A DNA stretch of 28,444 bases. It comes from CAZGSG01 sp964528095 (GTDB taxonomy: Bacteria; Bacteroidota; Bacteroidia; Chitinophagales; Chitinophagaceae). Each line of letters begins with the position of its first letter. Within the stretch, counting starts at the first letter, position 1. Position numbers and translations under genes: made by a program. Where the stretch lies: positions 1-28,444 of the forward strand of contig CAZGSG010000032.1 in NCBI GenBank assembly GCA_964528095.1, read 5' to 3'. A model generated the notes under the pieces. It was not told the DNA's origin and ran no database searches. It saw only the letters and a program-made list of their open reading frames with translations. Shown in pieces: positions 1 through 8,834 of the stretch.

Positions 1-124
1 TGCCGCATTTAGCTGTGCCGGGATTGCCGGGGGCAATATACAAGGGATTGGTCCAAACACTCTGATTGAGTTTCCAGGCAAGGGCATGTTCCCTGCCTCC
101 TGAGCCTAATAATAAAATACGCAT
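1..124 (-). CDS. purD: Phosphoribosylamine-glycine ligase, N-terminal fragment
   Basis: Only the first 41 codons lie inside the window; the gene continues to the left. Translation from the ATG at 124 begins MRILLLGSGGREHALAWKLN and continues to an IAPGNPGT segment. The GSGGREHALAWK block and the APGNPGT block are the N-terminal nucleotide-binding fold signature of PurD (GARS), which ligates phosphoribosylamine and glycine in the second step of de novo purine synthesis in the cytoplasm. It is divergent from the peptide transporter at 270, with 145 bp between the two starts. No clear TAnnTTTG promoter was found for it; a TAACTTTC at 175-168 on the minus strand is one base off. Confidence in the identity is high despite the short fragment. 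Confidence 0.93.
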   Translation of the reverse strand, partial: MRILLLGSGGREHALAWKLNQSVWTNPLYIAPGNPGTAKCG

Positions 125-269
125 GGGGAATTTTAAAGTCGGATTTTAGTTGGTTGCTTTATGCTACGAAAGTTAAAGATAGTTTGAAAAATTATGGAGT
201 GGTCAAATTTCTGTATTTTGTTCGATAGTACCGGTTAAGTTCCCTGATTTTAAAACCAAAAAGTAATTT

Positions 270-1832
270 ATGAGTCAACCTGCTTCTCCAAAAGGCCACC
301 CAAAAGGTTTGTATGTTTTGTTTGCTACAGAAATGTGGGAACGATTCAACTATTATGGAATGCGTGCTATTCTGGTCCTGTTTATGACCAAAGCATTGTT
401 GTTCGATGATGTTTTTGCTTCAAATTTGTATGGTAGTTATACAGGCCTTGTATACCTGACTCCATTAATTGGCGGTTATATTGCGGATCGTTATTGGGGA
501 AACAGGAGATCAATCATTGTTGGTGGACTGATCATGGCCGTGGGTGAGTTTTTATTGTTTTTTTGCGGCTCCTTATATAGTACCTCTGAATCGCTATCTA
601 CATTACTTTTTTTCTCGGGACTTGGTTTCATGATCGCAGGAAATGGGTTCTTCAAACCAAATATTTCATCGCTTGTAGGACAATTATATGCAAAGGGAGA
701 CAGAAGGATTGATGCGGCTTACACCATTTTTTATATGGGAATCAATGTGGGCGGTGCACTTGGACCAATCGTTTGCGGCCTGGTTGGTGATACCGGCAAT
801 CCGGCAGATTTTAAATGGGCATTTTTAGCAGGTGGAATAGCAATGCTCTTAAGCGTACTGGTTCAGAAATTGTACCAGGAAAAATATGTGATCTCTCCGG
901 AAGGAAAGCCATTGGGCGCCACTCCATATTCAGAAATTGTAACAGACCCTGTAACCGGTATAGTGGTTGAAAATGAAAAAAGACCTTCAAAAGCCTGGCT
1001 CAACCCGATCTTCATTACTGTCGGTATGCTGCTTTTTTCAGGAGTGGCCATTGGCGCGCTGTATATTGACGCTGAAGTTTTTGGTTTTCTTTCTTATCTA
1101 TTACTGGCAGCGGTGATCTATATCGCATTCTTTCTTTTTTCTGATAAATCGCTTAATAAAATTGAAAAGAACAGGATGGCTGTTATTTTCATTGTAGCCT
1201 TTTTCGTTGTTTTCTTCTGGTCGGCCTTTGAACAGGCAGGCGCTTCACTTACTTTTTTTGCAGACCGCCAGACTCAACGTGACCTGGGATGGTTTACCGT
1301 ACCGGCAAGTCTTTTTCAATCATTGAATTCAATCTTCGTGGTGACATTCGCACCCGTATTTGCATGGCTTTGGGTAAAACTGGGCAAAAAAGAGCCTTCC
1401 GCACCCACCAAAATGGCCCTGGGTCTCTTTATGCTGGCACTCGGTTATTTATGGATCGCTTTCGGTGTCAAAGATGCAGGCCCGGGTATAAAAGTCAGTA
1501 TTATCTGGCTGACGGGTATGTATGCCTTACATACCTGGGGCGAATTGTGCCTGTCGCCTATTGGTTTATCGCTGGTAAATAAATTAGCCCCTTTAAAATT
1601 TGCCTCTCTCCTGATGGCTGTATGGTTTTTAGCCAATGCTGCTGCAAATAAATTAGCCGGCGTTTTGAGTGCACTATATCCCGAAGGAGGAAAAACAACT
1701 TCTTTCCTTGGGTACCAGATGAATAACTTGTACGACTTCTTTATGTTATTCGTATTTATGGCAGGACTTGCGTCTGTCATCCTGTTTTTATTATCCAAAA
1801 AATTGCAAACGATGATGCATGATCTGAAATGA
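270..1832 (+). CDS. POT-family proton:peptide symporter (MFS)
   Basis: A 520-residue inner-membrane carrier of the proton-dependent oligopeptide transporter family (PTR2/DtpT type), which imports di- and tripeptides with protons. The family signature E-x-x-E-R-F-x-Y-Y-G is present in the first helix (E21, E24, R25), followed by the loop motif GGYIADRYWGNRRS and the FYMGINVGGALGP block. The TM7 proton-coupling glutamate is present (E321, in FWSAFEQAG). Length and hydrophobic pattern fit 12 to 14 helices. The ATG at 270 follows an A-rich leader typical of Bacteroidota. A second POT paralogue follows after 94 bp but is separated by a hairpin terminator at 1848-1885, so the two may be expressed separately. 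The exact substrate cannot be read from sequence. Confidence 0.95.
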   Translation: MSQPASPKGHPKGLYVLFATEMWERFNYYGMRAILVLFMTKALLFDDVFASNLYGSYTGLVYLTPLIGGYIADRYWGNRRSIIVGGLIMAVGEFLLFFCGSLYSTSESLSTLLFFSGLGFMIAGNGFFKPNISSLVGQLYAKGDRRIDAAYTIFYMGINVGGALGPIVCGLVGDTGNPADFKWAFLAGGIAMLLSVLVQKLYQEKYVISPEGKPLGATPYSEIVTDPVTGIVVENEKRPSKAWLNPIFITVGMLLFSGVAIGALYIDAEVFGFLSYLLLAAVIYIAFFLFSDKSLNKIEKNRMAVIFIVAFFVVFFWSAFEQAGASLTFFADRQTQRDLGWFTVPASLFQSLNSIFVVTFAPVFAWLWVKLGKKEPSAPTKMALGLFMLALGYLWIAFGVKDAGPGIKVSIIWLTGMYALHTWGELCLSPIGLSLVNKLAPLKFASLLMAVWFLANAAANKLAGVLSALYPEGGKTTSFLGYQMNNLYDFFMLFVFMAGLASVILFLLSKKLQTMMHDLK

Positions 1833-1847
1833 TCATCTCAATACTAT

Positions 1848-1885
1848 AATAAGGTGATAGGAATTGCTGTCACCTTATTTATTCT
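1848..1885 (+). terminator. Intrinsic terminator after the first POT gene
   Basis: Arms 1848-1860 and 1867-1879 pair over 13 bp with one G:T wobble around a 6-nt loop, followed by a T-rich stretch. The hairpin lies 16 bp past the stop at 1832. It also covers the TTG at 1864 that could open the next reading frame, which argues that the next gene starts at the ATG at 1927 instead. Confidence 0.75.
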
Positions 1886-1926
1886 CACTCCTGTACGTTC
1901 TATTTATTATCCAAAACGATAGCCTT

Positions 1927-3567
1927 ATGTGGAAGAAACATCCTAAAGCCCTGCCCTTTTTATTTTTTTCAGAAATGTGGGAGCGCTTTGGTTATTACCT
2001 GATGATCGGCATTTTCACCCTGTACCTGAAAGATGCCGTGAATGGGTTTAATATGGATGAAAAGGATTCCGCCAGTTTATACGGCACATTCATTGCCCTG
2101 GTCTTTTTTACTCCTTTCCTGGGAGGACTGATCGCTGACCGTTACCTGGGCTACCGAAAGTCCATCATACTGGGAGGCTTGCTCATGGGCATTGGTTATT
2201 GTACGATGGGGGTTCATAATATTACCATGCTGTACATATCCATGGCATTGGTCATTATTGGCAATGGGTTTTTTAAACCCAATATCTCAACCTTACTTGG
2301 CAATGTATATTCCACGCCGCAATACAAAGCCCAGAAAGACGAAGGCTATAATATCTTTTACATGGGTATCAATATCGGCGCTTTTGTCTGTAATTTTTTC
2401 GGAGCGGCATTGTATACCACCATTGGCTGGGGGGCAGCATTTTTTGCTGCAGGCATCGGTATGTTCATTGGTGTGATCACATTTATCACCGGTACCAAAC
2501 ATTACGCGGCATTTGATACACGCAAACCACTGCAACCCGGCGATATGCCATTGGCAAAGATCTTTGCCCTGGTCATTCTCCCTTCTTTTATATTTGGTGT
2601 GATAGGCTGGTTTATCAAAGGAGATGGTTTTATCTTCGATAGCAACAGTACGGATGCGTTCATCTTTGCCTGTATTCCTGTACTGGTATTTTATACGGCG
2701 CTGCTGATGCGAAGCAGCAAAGAAGAAAAACCCGCTATGGGCGCCATGCTGGCGATCTTCGCGGTCGTTATTTTATTCTGGGCCATCTTCAAACAAAATG
2801 GGTCAGCGCTCAATACCTGGGCCAGCCGGTATACCGAAAGGCATGTGGAAGGCACCATGGGAAACGTGCTCTCCACCTTTAAACAAACAGAGACCATTGC
2901 CTATAAAAAAGATTCTGTAACACAGCTCGACTTTCAATTCCGCAAAATAAAAGTAGCCGGTAAAGAAATAAAAGAATGGAACTATCCATCTTATTTCAAA
3001 AACATGAACCTGCAAAAAGACCCGGTACAGGATGGCGGCACTGTTAAAACATGGGTATCCAGTCTGAGCCAGTCGATCAATCCATTTTGGGTTATTGTGC
3101 TCACGCCACTGATAGTTGCCTTCTTTACCTGGCTGAGGAGAAAAGGCAAAGAACCTTCCACGCCGACCAAGATCGCTTTGGGTCTGTTGATCTCTGCTTT
3201 AAGTGTACTGGTAATGGTAGCTGCTGTAAAAGTAGGAAGCAATGGTAGTGAAAAAGTAAGTGTCTGGTGGCTGATGGGCAGTTATGGGGTCATTACCATT
3301 GGGGAGTTATTATTAAGTCCCATGGGGCTATCACTGGTATCCAAATTAAGCCCGGTACGTATCACCTCATTAATGATGGGTGGCTGGTTTCTCTCCACAT
3401 CTATTGGTAACAAGCTCAGTGGTATTCTCGCCAGTAAATGGGACGAATATGATAATAAGGCCGATTATTTCTGGCTAAATTTTATCTTGTTATTCTCTGC
3501 GGCTGTATTTCTTTTTATTATTCTTCGCTGGTTGAATAAGGTTATGAAAGAAAAGGGAGTGAACTAA
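1927..3567 (+). CDS. POT-family peptide transporter with Lys at the TM7 coupling site
   Basis: A 546-residue paralogue of the upstream carrier. It has the E-x-x-E-R-F-x-Y-Y signature (E16, E19, R20), GGLIADRYLGYRKS and FYMGINIGAF blocks, so family assignment is secure. I chose the ATG at 1927 because the longer frame opening at TTG 1864 starts inside a terminator hairpin and adds a non-conserved stretch. Two oddities: the TM7 position that is Glu in the upstream paralogue is Lys here (K289, in FWAIFKQNG), and about 75 mostly polar residues are inserted between TM7 and TM8 (roughly residues 300-375), presumably a periplasmic domain. The Glu change could mean altered proton coupling or a different substrate; that is inference. 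It is followed by an inverted-repeat element and then an OPT transporter. Confidence 0.92.
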   Translation: MWKKHPKALPFLFFSEMWERFGYYLMIGIFTLYLKDAVNGFNMDEKDSASLYGTFIALVFFTPFLGGLIADRYLGYRKSIILGGLLMGIGYCTMGVHNITMLYISMALVIIGNGFFKPNISTLLGNVYSTPQYKAQKDEGYNIFYMGINIGAFVCNFFGAALYTTIGWGAAFFAAGIGMFIGVITFITGTKHYAAFDTRKPLQPGDMPLAKIFALVILPSFIFGVIGWFIKGDGFIFDSNSTDAFIFACIPVLVFYTALLMRSSKEEKPAMGAMLAIFAVVILFWAIFKQNGSALNTWASRYTERHVEGTMGNVLSTFKQTETIAYKKDSVTQLDFQFRKIKVAGKEIKEWNYPSYFKNMNLQKDPVQDGGTVKTWVSSLSQSINPFWVIVLTPLIVAFFTWLRRKGKEPSTPTKIALGLLISALSVLVMVAAVKVGSNGSEKVSVWWLMGSYGVITIGELLLSPMGLSLVSKLSPVRITSLMMGGWFLSTSIGNKLSGILASKWDEYDNKADYFWLNFILLFSAAVFLFIILRWLNKVMKEKGVN

Positions 3568-3585
3568 AGTTGAGGTTTTTTTCTG

Positions 3586-3821
3586 AATTCAAAATTCAAA
3601 AGTAAAAATTCAAAAACAGCCTCCGTATTGCCTAGCGAACTTCGGTTTCGGGTTTTGCATTTTTATTTTGAGTTTACCGTCAACCATCCCAATTCGCTCC
3701 TTTCTTATCATCATATTCCGTCATCACAGAATCACAAAAAGAAATACAACCATATTCAAAACAGGAGTTCATCACGCAATACGGAGGCTGTTTTTGAATT
3801 TTTACTTTTGAATTTTGAATT
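3586..3821. repeat. 236-bp intergenic element with perfect 46-bp inverted arms
   Basis: Positions 3586-3631 and 3776-3821 are exact reverse complements over 46 bp, with a 144-bp unpaired centre. The arms are made of an AT-rich part with AATTCAAA-type units and a GC-richer inner part (CAGCCTCCGTATTGC). The element fills most of the 327-bp gap (3568-3894) between the second POT gene and the OPT gene. No target-site duplication is visible at its borders, and there is no transposase. A frame at 3628-3843 opens inside it but overlaps both arms and resembles nothing, so I do not call it. The arrangement could be a MITE-like non-autonomous element, two copies of a dispersed intergenic repeat in opposite orientation, or a long RNA hairpin. 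It is on the path of any read-through from POT into OPT. Confidence 0.85.
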
Positions 3822-3894
3822 TAACTCCGGCTCGCTCATTTGAAATTCTGATCAATAAGTTTTTCCTATCTTCCAGCTACAAAATCAACCTGCT

Positions 3895-5952
3895 ATGGCA
3901 GAAATAAAAAGTAATTTCAAGCCTTTTGTATCGCCGGAAACGAATATGAAGGAGTTGACGGTGAAGTCTATTTTATTAGGCTGTCTATTTGGAGTAATAT
4001 TTGGTGCGTCAACCGTATACCTTGCATTAAAGGCAGGCCTCACAGTTAGTGCATCTATCCCAATTGCTGTAATAGCGATTACTTTGGGAAGACGATTTTT
4101 TAAAACAACTATCCTCGAAAATAATATCATACAAACTACGGGCAGTGCAGGGGAAAGTATAGCCTCTGGAGTAGCATTTACCTTGCCCGGATTTTTATTC
4201 TTATCCTCTCCTGACAGTGGAAAATATTTTGAGTACCTCACGATTTTAATTCTAGCAATAGTTGGAGGATTGCTGGGAACGTTACTGATGGTTCCGTTAC
4301 GGAAAGCCTTAATCGTTAATGAACATAATAATCTCCCGTACCCTGAAGGTACTGCCTGTGGAGATGTACTGAAAGCAGGAGAAAAGGGCGGCGATTTCGC
4401 CAAGACTGCTTTCTGGGGTCTGGGCGTTGCTTTTTTATACGCTACGCTACAAAAGGTGCTGCAATTCATTCATGAAGCCCCCGAGAAAATGACCAGCCAA
4501 GCCAATAAGTTCTTTCCCTCTGCTAAAATCAGCGGTGAAATAACTCCCGAATACTTGGGTGTTGGTTATATTATCGGGCCACGAATAGCGGGTGTACTTG
4601 TTGCCGGAGGTGTTCTCAGTTGGCTGGTATTGATACCTTTGCTGGCCACTGTAATACCTGGAGAAACTATTGCCAAGCAATTAGTCGGATTAGGCTATCA
4701 CTCAAATATTGGCCTTGATGGTGGTAAAGGTGGGTGGCATGCTGCTATCCAACCTTTTGATGACTATTCCGCTGCCATTTACTTTGCTTTTATCAGGCAA
4801 ATCGGTGCAGGAGCTGTAGCCGCTGGTGGAATCATAACATTAATAAAAACTATCCCTACTATCATTAAATCTGTCAGATCAAGTGTAGCTTCTCTAAAGG
4901 GAAATAAAGATGCCGCAAAAAACACAGTGCTTAGAACAGATAAAGACCTGAGTTTAAAGATCGTGGCAATTGGGAGTTTAGCTCTTGTTGCTCTCATTAC
5001 AATATTACCGCAGGTTCCTGGCAACAATATCGGACAAAAGTTGCTGATCGGGATACTTGTTGTTCTTTTCGGCGCACTTTTCGTAACAGTTTCTTCCCGC
5101 ATTGTGGGTATGATAGGTTCTTCGAATAATCCTATTAGCGGCATGACCATAGCCACGGTAATGGGCACTAGCCTGATTTTTATAAGTGTTGGCTGGAAAG
5201 GCCCGGAGTTCGAGCCGTTAGTACTGGTTGTTGGTGGTATGATATGTATAGCTGCCGCCAATGCGGGCGCAACTTCGCAGGATTTGAAAACAGGCTATAT
5301 CGTTGGCGCCACACCAAGAAATCAACAAATAGCTTTGTTTATCGGCGCAATTGTGTCTTCAATCGTTATAGGTCTAACTATTAAATTCCTGGATAAACCT
5401 ACAGCAGAAATGATTAGCCAGGGAATTGATCATGCAATTGGATCGGAAAAACTGCCCGCACCTCAGGCTACATTAATGGCAACACTCACCAAAGGTATAC
5501 AGTCTCAGGCTCTTGACTGGCAATTTATATTCGTAGGCATTTTTATTGCTATTGTACTTGAGCTCTGTAACATTAATTCATTAAGTTTTGCTGTTGGCGC
5601 ATATTTACCACTTTCGACTACATTACCTATTTTTATCGGTGGAGCAATAAAAGGTCTTGTAGATCGCAAACGAAAAAAAGAGAAAATAATAACAAGCCCC
5701 GAAGAAGAAGAACTTGGAAAAGGAAGCCTGTTTGCCACAGGTCTGGTCGCAGGAGGAGCCGTTGCCGGGGTAGCCGTTGCTTTTGTTGCTGGAACGGATA
5801 GTGGAAATAGGTTTTTGAAAGCTGTAAGTCTTAATGATACAATGACAAATGCACTTGGGACAGGTGGATATATGTTGATGGGTGTTCTTTTTTTCGCTTT
5901 AATGGCCTTTTTATTGTACCGCATAGCGATCAGCAAGAATAAACCCCTTTAG
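3895..5952 (+). CDS. OPT-family oligopeptide transporter
   Basis: A 685-residue polytopic inner-membrane protein of the oligopeptide transporter (OPT) superfamily, unrelated in fold to the two POT carriers upstream. Diagnostic blocks are the N-terminal GASTVYLALKAGLTVSASIP, the IQTTGSAGESIASGVAFTLP block, the NEHNNLPYPEGTACGDVLKAGE block, and a later GATSQDLKTGYIVGATPRNQQ block. Bacterial OPT proteins carry oligopeptides or metal-chelate substrates; which one applies here cannot be read. The ATG at 3895 follows an AT-rich leader; no TAnnTTTG element was found between it and the inverted repeat. The gene ends against a bidirectional terminator shared with the convergent DUF1501 gene. Together with the two POT genes it makes a run of three peptide-type importers on one strand. 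Confidence 0.95.
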   Translation: MAEIKSNFKPFVSPETNMKELTVKSILLGCLFGVIFGASTVYLALKAGLTVSASIPIAVIAITLGRRFFKTTILENNIIQTTGSAGESIASGVAFTLPGFLFLSSPDSGKYFEYLTILILAIVGGLLGTLLMVPLRKALIVNEHNNLPYPEGTACGDVLKAGEKGGDFAKTAFWGLGVAFLYATLQKVLQFIHEAPEKMTSQANKFFPSAKISGEITPEYLGVGYIIGPRIAGVLVAGGVLSWLVLIPLLATVIPGETIAKQLVGLGYHSNIGLDGGKGGWHAAIQPFDDYSAAIYFAFIRQIGAGAVAAGGIITLIKTIPTIIKSVRSSVASLKGNKDAAKNTVLRTDKDLSLKIVAIGSLALVALITILPQVPGNNIGQKLLIGILVVLFGALFVTVSSRIVGMIGSSNNPISGMTIATVMGTSLIFISVGWKGPEFEPLVLVVGGMICIAAANAGATSQDLKTGYIVGATPRNQQIALFIGAIVSSIVIGLTIKFLDKPTAEMISQGIDHAIGSEKLPAPQATLMATLTKGIQSQALDWQFIFVGIFIAIVLELCNINSLSFAVGAYLPLSTTLPIFIGGAIKGLVDRKRKKEKIITSPEEEELGKGSLFATGLVAGGAVAGVAVAFVAGTDSGNRFLKAVSLNDTMTNALGTGGYMLMGVLFFALMAFLLYRIAISKNKPL

Positions 5953-5989
5953 ACCCTCTCCCTGTTTAATAACTAAATTATCAAACAAT

Positions 5990-6025
5990 AAAACGGCCCC
6001 GGTTTCAAAACCAGGGCCGTTTTTA
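5990..6025. terminator. Bidirectional terminator between OPT and DUF1501 genes
   Basis: Arms 5990-6005 and 6008-6023 pair over up to 16 positions with one mismatch; a GC core (CGGCCC / GGGCCG) is flanked by an A-run on one side and a T-run on the other. It therefore works for both converging transcripts. Confidence 0.88.
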
Positions 6026-6049
6026 TAATATAAGAGTACGGATCAAAAA

Positions 6050-7249
6050 CTAAATAAAACTCATCGACTCGTATTGTCTGCCTAATATCTTCACGGCATC
6101 CGCGTTCAGCCATTTATCGATTACTGTTGCATACACATTTTTAAAATCAATTTTATATTTCAGATCGCCTTCATTCAGATCGGCGAGATCCGGCAGATCA
6201 TTGATCATTCCTTTTTGTTTCAGACCGCCGCTTACCAGGAACATATTATTTGCGGTGCCATGATCTGTACCACCACTTGCGTTCTGCGATACCCGGCGGC
6301 CAAACTCCGAAAACGTAAACAGCAATACATCATTGAATCGGCCATTGGCTTTCAGATCATTGGTAAACGATTTGATAGCATCATTCATTTCTGTAAATAA
6401 TCTTTGTTGCTGACCATTCTGGTTGGTATGCGTATCAAAACTTCCTAATGAAACATAATAGACTTTTGTATTGATATCGGAAAAGATCAGCGATGCGATT
6501 GTTTTAAGACTGGCACCTAACCCTGTTTTAGGATATTCCGCAGAGCTGGGATGGAGTTTGCTTTGTTTAAAAATATAATCGGCAGATGACAAAGTTTCTG
6601 ACATCGTCTTGTATAAATAATCCACGGCCTGCTCACCCTCATTATCAGGGTGATTTTTCATCACATCCTTAAAGAATTTTTCATTGGCCGTTCCGAATAA
6701 ACGACGCGGATCTTTTACAGCAATGGCTTTATTATGTTGACCTTTCATGGAGAGGCTGAGAATATCATCAATTTCTATCGCCTGGGTCGGTTTATCACAA
6801 CCGCTGCATTGCGCATCAAGATACCGGCCTATCCAGCCAGACGTCAGGTATTCGCTGCTTTGGCTGGCCGTTTGCCAGATATCCATGCTTCTGAAATGAG
6901 AACGGTCCGGGTTGGGATAACCAACATTATTGATGATGCCCAGGCTTCCATCATCATACAGGTCTTTGAATCCGGTAAGGGCGGGGTGCAGACCTACTTC
7001 ATCGGTAAGCGACAACGCTTTTTCTTTCGCGATGCCCAGGCCTGGTCGCGATTTATAATACAGATCATTTCTTACGGGGATCACCGTATTCAATCCATCA
7101 TTTCCACCGCTTAGCTGAAGTACCACTACCACTTTATTGCCAGCGGGCACCATCGGTTTGCCTTCAAAAGCTTTCAGGAATTTAGGCAGCATCAAAGACG
7201 CTGTAGCCAGTGAGCCGATCTGTATGAATTCTTTACGTTTAAAATACAT
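6050..7249 (-). CDS. DUF1501 domain protein (exported, alkaline-phosphatase-like fold)
   Basis: A 399-residue protein with the DUF1501 pattern: VVVLQLSGGNDGLNTVIPV near the N-terminus, LHPALTGFKDLYDDGSLGII, NPDRSHFRSMDIWQT, GSFDTHTNQNGQQ, and the C-terminal FSEFGRRVSQNASGGTDHGT. DUF1501 proteins belong to the alkaline-phosphatase/sulfatase-like fold; no enzymatic reaction is firmly assigned. The N-terminus (MYFKRKEFIQIGSLATASLM) has a basic stretch followed by a hydrophobic segment, resembling a Tat-type signal with RK in place of RR, so export is likely. It lies 36 bp downstream of the DUF1800 gene on the same strand; these two families are commonly found as a pair in Bacteroidota and Planctomycetota, so I infer a shared function. 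Role unknown. Confidence 0.93.
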   Translation of the reverse strand: MYFKRKEFIQIGSLATASLMLPKFLKAFEGKPMVPAGNKVVVVLQLSGGNDGLNTVIPVRNDLYYKSRPGLGIAKEKALSLTDEVGLHPALTGFKDLYDDGSLGIINNVGYPNPDRSHFRSMDIWQTASQSSEYLTSGWIGRYLDAQCSGCDKPTQAIEIDDILSLSMKGQHNKAIAVKDPRRLFGTANEKFFKDVMKNHPDNEGEQAVDYLYKTMSETLSSADYIFKQSKLHPSSAEYPKTGLGASLKTIASLIFSDINTKVYYVSLGSFDTHTNQNGQQQRLFTEMNDAIKSFTNDLKANGRFNDVLLFTFSEFGRRVSQNASGGTDHGTANNMFLVSGGLKQKGMINDLPDLADLNEGDLKYKIDFKNVYATVIDKWLNADAVKILGRQYESMSFI

Positions 7250-7285
7250 GGTATTCTTTTAAGAATAATGATGAATTATATGATC

Positions 7286-8752
7286 TTAGCAAAGTTGGTA
7301 TTCCGGTGTGCTCATGAGTTGTATGGTAGCCGATCTGATAAAGCTATCCCGGCCAGTTTCATCCGCATACTGTTTAATGATATCTGCAGCAACTACTTTT
7401 TTTGTTTGTAGCAATATGCCTGCCATTGAGTTGATCAGTTTTTCCCGTTCTGTTTTTTCAAAATGGCCGAGATACATTTTCCAGTCCACGTTTGCATTAA
7501 TGGACTGGGCACCCCTGATCTTTACAGACTGGGCGCCGGTTTTGGGCTTTACTTCAGTCGCAGGCCTGCCCATCATCTGGTCATCATCATCTTTTGGTTT
7601 TACATTCATTTCGTCCAGGTCGTTGATCAGTTGTGGAATCCGCATCCGCATCATAAGCGTGCTGCTATCTATCCATGTCCTGCCCCCGGCCCAGCCTGCT
7701 ACATTAGGTGGATAAAATAATACCTGGCCAAGTATGCGCTGTAGTACCAACAGGGTTTCTTCATTTTCCAGCGTCATTGGCAACATGCGCTGAATACCCG
7801 CCAGCAATACCACAGGTGGCTTGATAATAGCCGCTATGTTTTTTTCATCATAGAACCAATCGCTGGTAAAGACATCTTCCATTAATTTGGAAATATCATA
7901 GTCGCTTTTATAAAAACGATCAGCCATCCATTCTATCTTTTGTTTATCCGGCTCTTCATTTACAAAAAACCGGTAGATCTTGCCGGATATGTATAGTGCT
8001 GTTTGTTTCTGATCAAGCAGTATATTCAATACGTCTTCTCCATCCAGGTTTCCTGATTTTCCCAATACCGTCTTGTTGTCAAAATCATGAAATCCTTTAC
8101 GGAATACAAATTCACCTCTCGCATTGGCCGACCAGCCGGTAAAAGCCCGTGCGGATTCCTTAATGTCATCTTCTGTGTAATTGCCACGCCCCAGCGTAAA
8201 TAGTTCCATTACTTCACGGGCAAAATTCTCATTAGGGTGTCCTTTCCGGTTTTGCTGATTGTTCAGGAAATTCAGCATCGCCGCTGATCTGGAGACCTCC
8301 TTTAATAAAGTACGGAAATTGCCCAGCGCATTATTCCTGATCACATCCAACAAACCCTGCTGATAAAATACATTGAGATTGCGGCAGGCAAAATGCCCAT
8401 GCCAGAAAAAAGCCATTTTTTCTCTTAGCTGGGCGCTGCTATTCACCATTTCCTTGAGCCAGTAAATATTGAGATTACGTATGCTCTCCCTGTTCTGCTG
8501 CTGTACCATCCTGCGTTCGTCGGCAGTTAATTCCTGCTTTTTTTGACCAGCTTCCTGCAATCCCATCATCAATCCCTGGAGATAGTTATCAGCCACGTTG
8601 ATATAGGCCGGTTTTTTGGCAGAAGCCTTCATTAGCGCCGAGTAAAATTCTTTTGGAGAAAACCGGGAAAGATCATTCAATTGCTCGACGGCCGGCCCAA
8701 AACCGGCACGCCATAATAAATGTTGATTTTTCAACTGGTTGGTCAATGGCAT
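7286..8752 (-). CDS. DUF1800 domain protein
   Basis: A 488-residue protein matching the DUF1800 family from end to end: LLWRAGFGP at the N-terminus, the LREKMAFFWHGHFACR block, the NENFAREVMELFTLGRGNYTEDDI block, an ARAFTGWS block, and the C-terminal FYPPNVAGWAGGRTWIDSSTL and STPEYQLC. DUF1800 has no assigned reaction. No signal peptide is visible from the ATG at 8752. It is the first gene of a two-gene operon with the DUF1501 gene and is divergent from an AlkB-type monooxygenase, with 99 bp between the two start codons. A stretch near residues 380-400 is rich in Asp and Lys and probably forms a linker. Family call is confident; the function is not known. Confidence 0.93.
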   Translation of the reverse strand: MPLTNQLKNQHLLWRAGFGPAVEQLNDLSRFSPKEFYSALMKASAKKPAYINVADNYLQGLMMGLQEAGQKKQELTADERRMVQQQNRESIRNLNIYWLKEMVNSSAQLREKMAFFWHGHFACRNLNVFYQQGLLDVIRNNALGNFRTLLKEVSRSAAMLNFLNNQQNRKGHPNENFAREVMELFTLGRGNYTEDDIKESARAFTGWSANARGEFVFRKGFHDFDNKTVLGKSGNLDGEDVLNILLDQKQTALYISGKIYRFFVNEEPDKQKIEWMADRFYKSDYDISKLMEDVFTSDWFYDEKNIAAIIKPPVVLLAGIQRMLPMTLENEETLLVLQRILGQVLFYPPNVAGWAGGRTWIDSSTLMMRMRIPQLINDLDEMNVKPKDDDDQMMGRPATEVKPKTGAQSVKIRGAQSINANVDWKMYLGHFEKTEREKLINSMAGILLQTKKVVAADIIKQYADETGRDSFIRSATIQLMSTPEYQLC

Positions 8753-8834
8753 GAATTAACTTTTTATTGAGACTGTGAAATAACAAGGAGGTTTAATGAG
8801 AATAGTATCAAATCAAAAAGAAATGGTTATTTTC

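Noticed and set aside
1864..1926. TTG start for the second POT gene at 1864
   Set aside because: The TTG is in the loop of a terminator hairpin and the extra 21 residues precede a well-placed family N-terminus beginning at the ATG at 1927.
270..3567. The two POT genes as a recent tandem duplication
   Set aside because: They share family motifs but differ throughout, in loop lengths and in the TM7 residue, so they are old paralogues and not a recent copy.
3628..3843. A 71-codon frame inside the inverted-repeat element
   Set aside because: It opens with a non-ATG codon inside the left arm, runs through the right arm, has low-complexity Asn/His/Phe composition and resembles no protein.
3885..4469. 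A 194-codon antisense frame over the OPT gene
   Set aside because: It mirrors the codon pattern of the strongly conserved OPT gene on the other strand and is rich in Ala/Pro/Ile in the way antisense shadows are.
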